A program made the position numbers and the translations under genes. Below, piece by piece: positions 33,635 through 36,889 of a stretch of DNA of 36,889 bases. The notes below the pieces were generated by a model. That model had not been told where the DNA came from. It did no database searches and was given only the letters and a program-made list of their open reading frames with translations. The DNA lies in NCBI GenBank assembly GCA_039026975.1, contig JBCCLI010000010.1, positions 1 to 36,889 of the forward strand, in the 5' to 3' direction. The number at the start of each line of letters is the position of its first letter. Positions within the stretch are counted from its first letter, which is position 1. The DNA is from JBCBKZ01 sp039026975. GTDB lineage: Bacteria; Bacteroidota; Bacteroidia; J057.

Positions 33635-34426
33635 TTACATGAGAACCTGAATGCTACTCTTAAGCTTCTCTTTAACCTCAGCTGTTGTTTTTTCTTCCGA
33701 TAATAATTGCCGTAGAGCATCCACAGAACGCTTTTCCTGTAGGGCTACCATGACTTCTGCTATAGCCCACTGGACCAGGGGAGATTCCTGATAGGAGATG
33801 GTTTTGATGAGTCCCTCCCGGACTACGGCTTGGTCAGCATAGGGATATAATGCCTCCAGGGCTGCCAGTCTCACATTAGGATTATCATCCTGCTTCAAGG
33901 TTTCTAGCAAGGCAGAGGCTATCTGATCGCTTACCTGGGGCATGTCCCTGGTAAGCTGGACTGCTTTTAATCGTTCACCTGTTGACTCTTTATCTAGCAG
34001 GGTAAGCAGCATCATCTCCTTAACTTCTGTCAGTTCGTGCTCCAGCCGAGCTATTTCTCCTTTTTGCTGCTGATTTTGGAAGTACCAGGAAGTGAGCAGA
34101 ATACTTATCCCTACAATGAGGACTGTATAAGCCATGCTGAAAGTAGGGGCAGGGGAGAGTACGTTTTTGAAGAATGTCCCTGCCTCCTTCAGAAAACTCT
34201 CTACAGCAGAAGGCGCTGGCTCCCGAATCAAAAGTGGCCTGAAAGGAACGGGTACCTCCTCTAGGACAGCTCCCAGCTTATGGTCTAGCTCGGCTAAGTC
34301 CGGCAAGTCTGTCAGCTGTATCAATCCTTCTTCCAGGTAGCTTTCTAATCTGCTTTCCTCCTGCTCTGTCAAGCTACCTCCCTTATACTGCTTTAAAATA
34401 TAGACTATGTCTGCTTGTTGGTTCAT
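33635..34426 (-). CDS. Single-pass membrane protein with HEAT repeats, probable anti-sigma factor
   Basis: 263 residues. An acidic N-terminal segment (about 1-95, containing SLTEQEESRLESYLEEG) is cytosolic. One TM helix is at about 98-116 (YTVLIVGISILLTSWYF). A short coiled coil follows (about 117-140), then HEAT-type helical repeats to the end (about 145-262; NPNVRLAALEALYPYA, SPLVQWAIAEVMVAL). The N-terminal layout resembles zinc-less anti-sigma domains. It lies 1 bp after the ECF sigma gene, which makes it the likely sigma regulator. The periplasmic HEAT part may sense a partner protein. No zinc-finger (HxxxCxxC) is seen. Confidence 0.7.
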   Translation of the reverse strand: MNQQADIVYILKQYKGGSLTEQEESRLESYLEEGLIQLTDLPDLAELDHKLGAVLEEVPVPFRPLLIREPAPSAVESFLKEAGTFFKNVLSPAPTFSMAYTVLIVGISILLTSWYFQNQQQKGEIARLEHELTEVKEMMLLTLLDKESTGERLKAVQLTRDMPQVSDQIASALLETLKQDDNPNVRLAALEALYPYADQAVVREGLIKTISYQESPLVQWAIAEVMVALQEKRSVDALRQLLSEEKTTAEVKEKLKSSIQVLM

Positions 34427-34427
34427 A

Positions 34428-34985
34428 TCAGACTCTGTTAGAAATATCTTTATAACTTTTTTGTAAGGCTTTTAGGGCCCTGTAAACTTTCACTTTAACA
34501 GCTCCTTCTGTGCAACCCAGGGTTTCTCCAATTTCTTTATAGGGTAATCCCTTCAGCTTACTCAAAATGAGTACCTCCTTTTTTTCTGCCTCCAGGCTGT
34601 TCAGGGCTATTCTCAGGAGGGTCAGTTCTTCTTCCTTTTCCAGCTTCTGCTGCTTACCGCCGCTCAGGATGGGAAGTTCTTCCCAGCTTTCAAGCTTAAC
34701 CTCTTTTCTCTTTTGTTGCTTCTTATAGTGGTCATGGCTGACATTTCTCGCAATAGAGAACAACCATGGTTTAAAGCTTCCTTCCTCTTTGTACTTTGAT
34801 TTGTACTTAACTACCCGCTCAAAAACATTCTGGATCAGGTCTTCACACACCTCAACATCTCTGTATAAATTATAGAAGAAGCTAAACAGAATGGGCCTGT
34901 ACCGCTGATAAAGGGTGCCAAGTTCCTGTATATTACCTTCTTTGACTGCTTGCATAGCTTGCTGATCCGTAATAGTTTGACGCAT
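34428..34985 (-). CDS. ECF RNA polymerase sigma factor
   Basis: 185 residues from ATG 34985 (MRQTITDQQAMQAVKEGN); an in-frame ATG at 35066 would add 27 residues with no similarity to the family. Region 2: YRDVEVCEDLIQNVFERVVKYKSKY and FKPWLFSIARNVSHDHYKK; region 4: LEAEKKEVLILSKLKGLPYKEIGETLG...VKVKVYRALKALQ. It directs transcription of an unknown set, probably including its own operon with the HEAT protein and two DUF4097 proteins. Confidence 0.9.
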   Translation of the reverse strand: MRQTITDQQAMQAVKEGNIQELGTLYQRYRPILFSFFYNLYRDVEVCEDLIQNVFERVVKYKSKYKEEGSFKPWLFSIARNVSHDHYKKQQKRKEVKLESWEELPILSGGKQQKLEKEEELTLLRIALNSLEAEKKEVLILSKLKGLPYKEIGETLGCTEGAVKVKVYRALKALQKSYKDISNRV

Positions 34986-35190
34986 GTGAGTGATCGTTCG
35001 GACAGGTAAACCGGGTGAATAGGGGAAGGTTACAGTCTCTTTCAAAAAAAATATCCAATTATACATTCAGCCATGTCAGCTACCTCCTAAACACTTATCA
35101 TTACCCTACATGGAGAGGTAGGTGAATATAAATTCGTAAGTTTTTACGTGTTTTGTAACCTAAGTTAATCAACCATAACTAACATCAATC

Positions 35191-35949
35191 ATGAAAAAGA
35201 CGGCATTCATTTTCTTAGTGTGCTCAATATGGATATGTTTCACTGTGCAAGCGCAGGAGGCCTACCCCTATGAAGTGATTAAGGAGGGATCAGGAGAAAA
35301 GCCTACCATAGGGAAAGAAATAGGAACTAGCCTAAAAATTATGGGGACAGATGGAACCCTTTACTTTGACTCTGATATGATGATGATAGGTGCTGTTATG
35401 TATTCAGAGCTAACAGGGGAGAGTGAAGAAGATGCCGCTTATGAGCGGTCTATGATGCTCATGCCACTAGGGAGTGTGTACACCTTTCGGGTGCCAAAAG
35501 CTGAAATGAAGGAGGCACCTTTTTACAGCCAGATTGAAGGAGATGAGTTATTCATTGAAACGGCTATGCTGGAAATAAATGACATAAAACCTAATGGGGC
35601 CAGAATGATAGAAGACGTATTACGTGAGGAGGGCCTTATGGCTGCTAAGGCTAAAATGGCAGAACTCCTTCCCAAGAAAGGGGCTGAATTAAACCTTAGA
35701 GAGTGGGATATGAATGGCATAGGCTATGAGTTACTAGCAGAAGGAAAAGTGGAAGAGGCGGTAGCTATTTTTGCTATGAATGTGGAGATGTATCCAGGGT
35801 CAGCTAATGTGTATGATAGCCTGGGAGAAGCCTATCAAGCTATGGGAAATAAGGATGAGGCAGTTAAGCAGTACAAGAAGGCCTTAGAAATAGATGCTTC
35901 CTTTCAGTCATCTATTGACCACCTAAAAGCACTGGGAGAAGGAGAATAG
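35191..35949 (+). CDS. Exported FKBP-like / TPR protein
   Basis: 252 residues. Signal peptide 1-22 (ends VQAQ). The N-terminal domain (about 28-132) follows the FKBP prolyl isomerase pattern: EGSGEKPTIGKEIG, TDGTLYFDSD, LMPLGSVYTFRVP and ELFIETAMLEIND. Several catalytic-pocket residues of FKBPs are not obvious, so activity is doubtful. The C-terminal part (about 175-240) has TPR helices (NVYDSLGEAYQAMGNKDEAVKQYKKALEID). The role is unknown, perhaps in envelope protein folding. Divergent from the sigma operon; a strong terminator follows. Confidence 0.75.
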   Translation: MKKTAFIFLVCSIWICFTVQAQEAYPYEVIKEGSGEKPTIGKEIGTSLKIMGTDGTLYFDSDMMMIGAVMYSELTGESEEDAAYERSMMLMPLGSVYTFRVPKAEMKEAPFYSQIEGDELFIETAMLEINDIKPNGARMIEDVLREEGLMAAKAKMAELLPKKGAELNLREWDMNGIGYELLAEGKVEEAVAIFAMNVEMYPGSANVYDSLGEAYQAMGNKDEAVKQYKKALEIDASFQSSIDHLKALGEGE

Positions 35950-35979
35950 AGTGCTTAGACTAGCATAAATCTTATGTGT

Positions 35980-36012
35980 AAGGAGTAGATGTAGCTAACA
36001 TCTGCTCCTTTT
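35980..36012 (+). terminator. Rho-independent terminator after the FKBP/TPR gene
   Basis: Thirteen-bp stem AAGGAGTAGATGT / ACATCTGCTCCTT (one G-T pair), loop AGCTA, then T-rich sequence (36009-36012). It lies 31 bp after the stop. Confidence 0.82.
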
Positions 36013-36122
36013 CTGGTATAAGAATAAGGATTGTCCTCTAATTTTATAGGCACATTATCCATCATTTTGTGCAGGTAAATAGTTAGAAAAATTGTAACTT
36101 ATAAGAAAGAGCTACCTACGCC

Positions 36123-36889
36123 ATGAACCCTTTCTCTAACCAGACCCCTATCCTTACACGCATGCTTATGTGGGGAATGCCAGGGGTATTGATGGTTATC
36201 GTATTAGCATGTAGTAGCTTAACCACCAAAGAACTCTCTGCTTCAGCTGAGGGCGTGAGCTATAACTTTGACGTAAGACCCATCCTTTCTGATAAGTGTT
36301 TTGCCTGTCATGGCCCTGACGCTGGCCAGCGGAAAGCAGATTTACGGCTGGATACGCCTGAAGGGGCCTTTGCTGCCTTGAAGGATCAGCCTAACGCCTT
36401 TGCCATCATAAAGGGTGATACGGAACACTCTGAACTGGTGAAAAGGATCATTTCTGATGACCCTACTGATGTCATGCCCCCACCTGAGTCCAATCTTACA
36501 CTCACGGTAGAAGAGATTGAGACCCTAACCACCTGGATTGAACAGGGAGCTGAATACCAAAAACATTGGGCCTTTATTCCGCCTGCCAAAGAAGAGGTAC
36601 AAATGGTGGAAGTCCCCTGGGCCAATAATGAAATAGATTACTTTATCTACCAGAAAATGAGAGCTAATGGCCTTTCTCCTAATGAGGAAAGCGGAAAAGC
36701 TAGGCTCCTGAAAAAGCTCTCTATGGATCTTACTGGCTTGCCGCCTACCCTGGAGATGCAGAATAATTTCCTTACAGATGACAGCCCGGATGCCTATGAA
36801 AAAATAGTGGACCAGCTATTGGCAGATAATCACTATGGAGAAAAAATGGCCATACATTGGTTAGATCTGGCCCGCTATGCAGACTCCCA
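36123..36889 (+). CDS. Planctomycete-type cytochrome c (PSCyt1) / DUF1549 lipoprotein, N-terminal part
   Basis: At least 255 codons, open to the right edge. N-terminal signal with lipobox (VLAC, Cys30). PSCyt1 cytochrome domain: YNFDVRPILSDKCFACHGPD (CxxCH at 59-63), then PDAGQRKADLRLDTPEGA and DVMPPPESNLTLT. It continues with the start of DUF1549 (WANNEIDYFIYQKM, SMDLTGLPPTLEM, LDLARYADS). Such proteins are common in Planctomycetes and some Bacteroidota, usually next to a DUF1501 protein outside this window. They probably act in outer-membrane or periplasmic electron transfer linked to sulfatase or sugar degradation; that role is uncertain. Confidence 0.88.
   Translation, partial: MNPFSNQTPILTRMLMWGMPGVLMVIVLACSSLTTKELSASAEGVSYNFDVRPILSDKCFACHGPDAGQRKADLRLDTPEGAFAALKDQPNAFAIIKGDTEHSELVKRIISDDPTDVMPPPESNLTLTVEEIETLTTWIEQGAEYQKHWAFIPPAKEEVQMVEVPWANNEIDYFIYQKMRANGLSPNEESGKARLLKKLSMDLTGLPPTLEMQNNFLTDDSPDAYEKIVDQLLADNHYGEKMAIHWLDLARYADS

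Noticed and set aside
35071..35121. Interleaved inverted repeats (CCATGT/ACATGG and CTACCTC/GAGGTAG) upstream of the second sigma gene
   Set aside because: Arms are only 6-7 bp with about 30-bp spacers and cannot form together; not above chance in my reading.
35954..35976. TTAGAC...ATAAAT sequence resembling the Fur-like box
   Set aside because: The spacing is one base shorter, the outer arm bases do not match, and it lies downstream of a gene just before a terminator.

Overview
The window looks like Bacteroidota chromosome, most likely a marine-type Cytophagia/Cytophagales member. The signs are type IX secretion (T9SS) C-terminal domains, FecI/FecR/TonB-receptor operons with STN and carboxypeptidase-regulatory domains, ECF sigma plus DUF4097 operons, promoters of the TTG-N20-TAnnTTTG kind, almost no Shine-Dalgarno sequences, and a planctomycete-type cytochrome c protein. 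This is inferred from gene content, not from a marker gene. I see no rRNA, tRNA, CRISPR array or intact mobile element.

Layout. 1-1453 (-): a membrane-anchored WD40 protein running off the left edge. 1852-4212 (+): a three-gene overlapping operon (M81/MlrC-like lipoprotein, DUF2809 membrane protein, PaaI thioesterase). 4230-7980 (-): a secreted GH5 glycosidase with CBM6 and T9SS domains, and a sugar-isomerase-like protein. 8114-10181: a thioredoxin-like protein (+) convergent with a nitrilase/VOC pair (-), separated by a hexanucleotide repeat. 10182-10469: a REP-like double hairpin. 10470-11945 (+): a GT-C membrane glycosyltransferase. 11948-16833 (-): an ECF sigma / metalloprotease lipoprotein / FecR / TonB-receptor operon, divergent from a lipoprotein built of nested repeats (16984-17688, +).

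17871-29449 (-) is an iron and heme acquisition island in two transcription units. The first is a siderophore-type TonB receptor plus a PepSY membrane protein. The second is a complete heme operon ordered hmuY-like, hmuT, hmuU, hmuV, hmuS, hmuR. A HmuY-like secreted protein and the HmuR receptor would capture heme at the surface, HmuTUV would import it, and HmuS would bind or degrade it. The two units share a promoter design: a TTG-N20-TAnnTT promoter, a 23-bp imperfect palindrome over the expected start site, and an ACCTAA element about 90-105 bp upstream of the ATG. A strong terminator hairpin lies between hmuY-like and hmuT.

29655-36889: a kinase gene split by an in-frame TGA, a GNAT acetyltransferase, DUF3817 and truC, a second ECF operon (sigma, membrane HEAT protein, two DUF4097 proteins), an FKBP-like/TPR protein, and the start of a planctomycete-type cytochrome c / DUF1549 lipoprotein cut by the right edge.

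The points most worth a second look are the paired iron promoters, the tandem HmuY-like T9SS protein, the compensating REP-like hairpin pair at 10312-10386, the nested-repeat lipoprotein and protease beside the FecI/FecR genes, and the TGA-split kinase. All functional names rest on reading motifs by eye; no database search was run.
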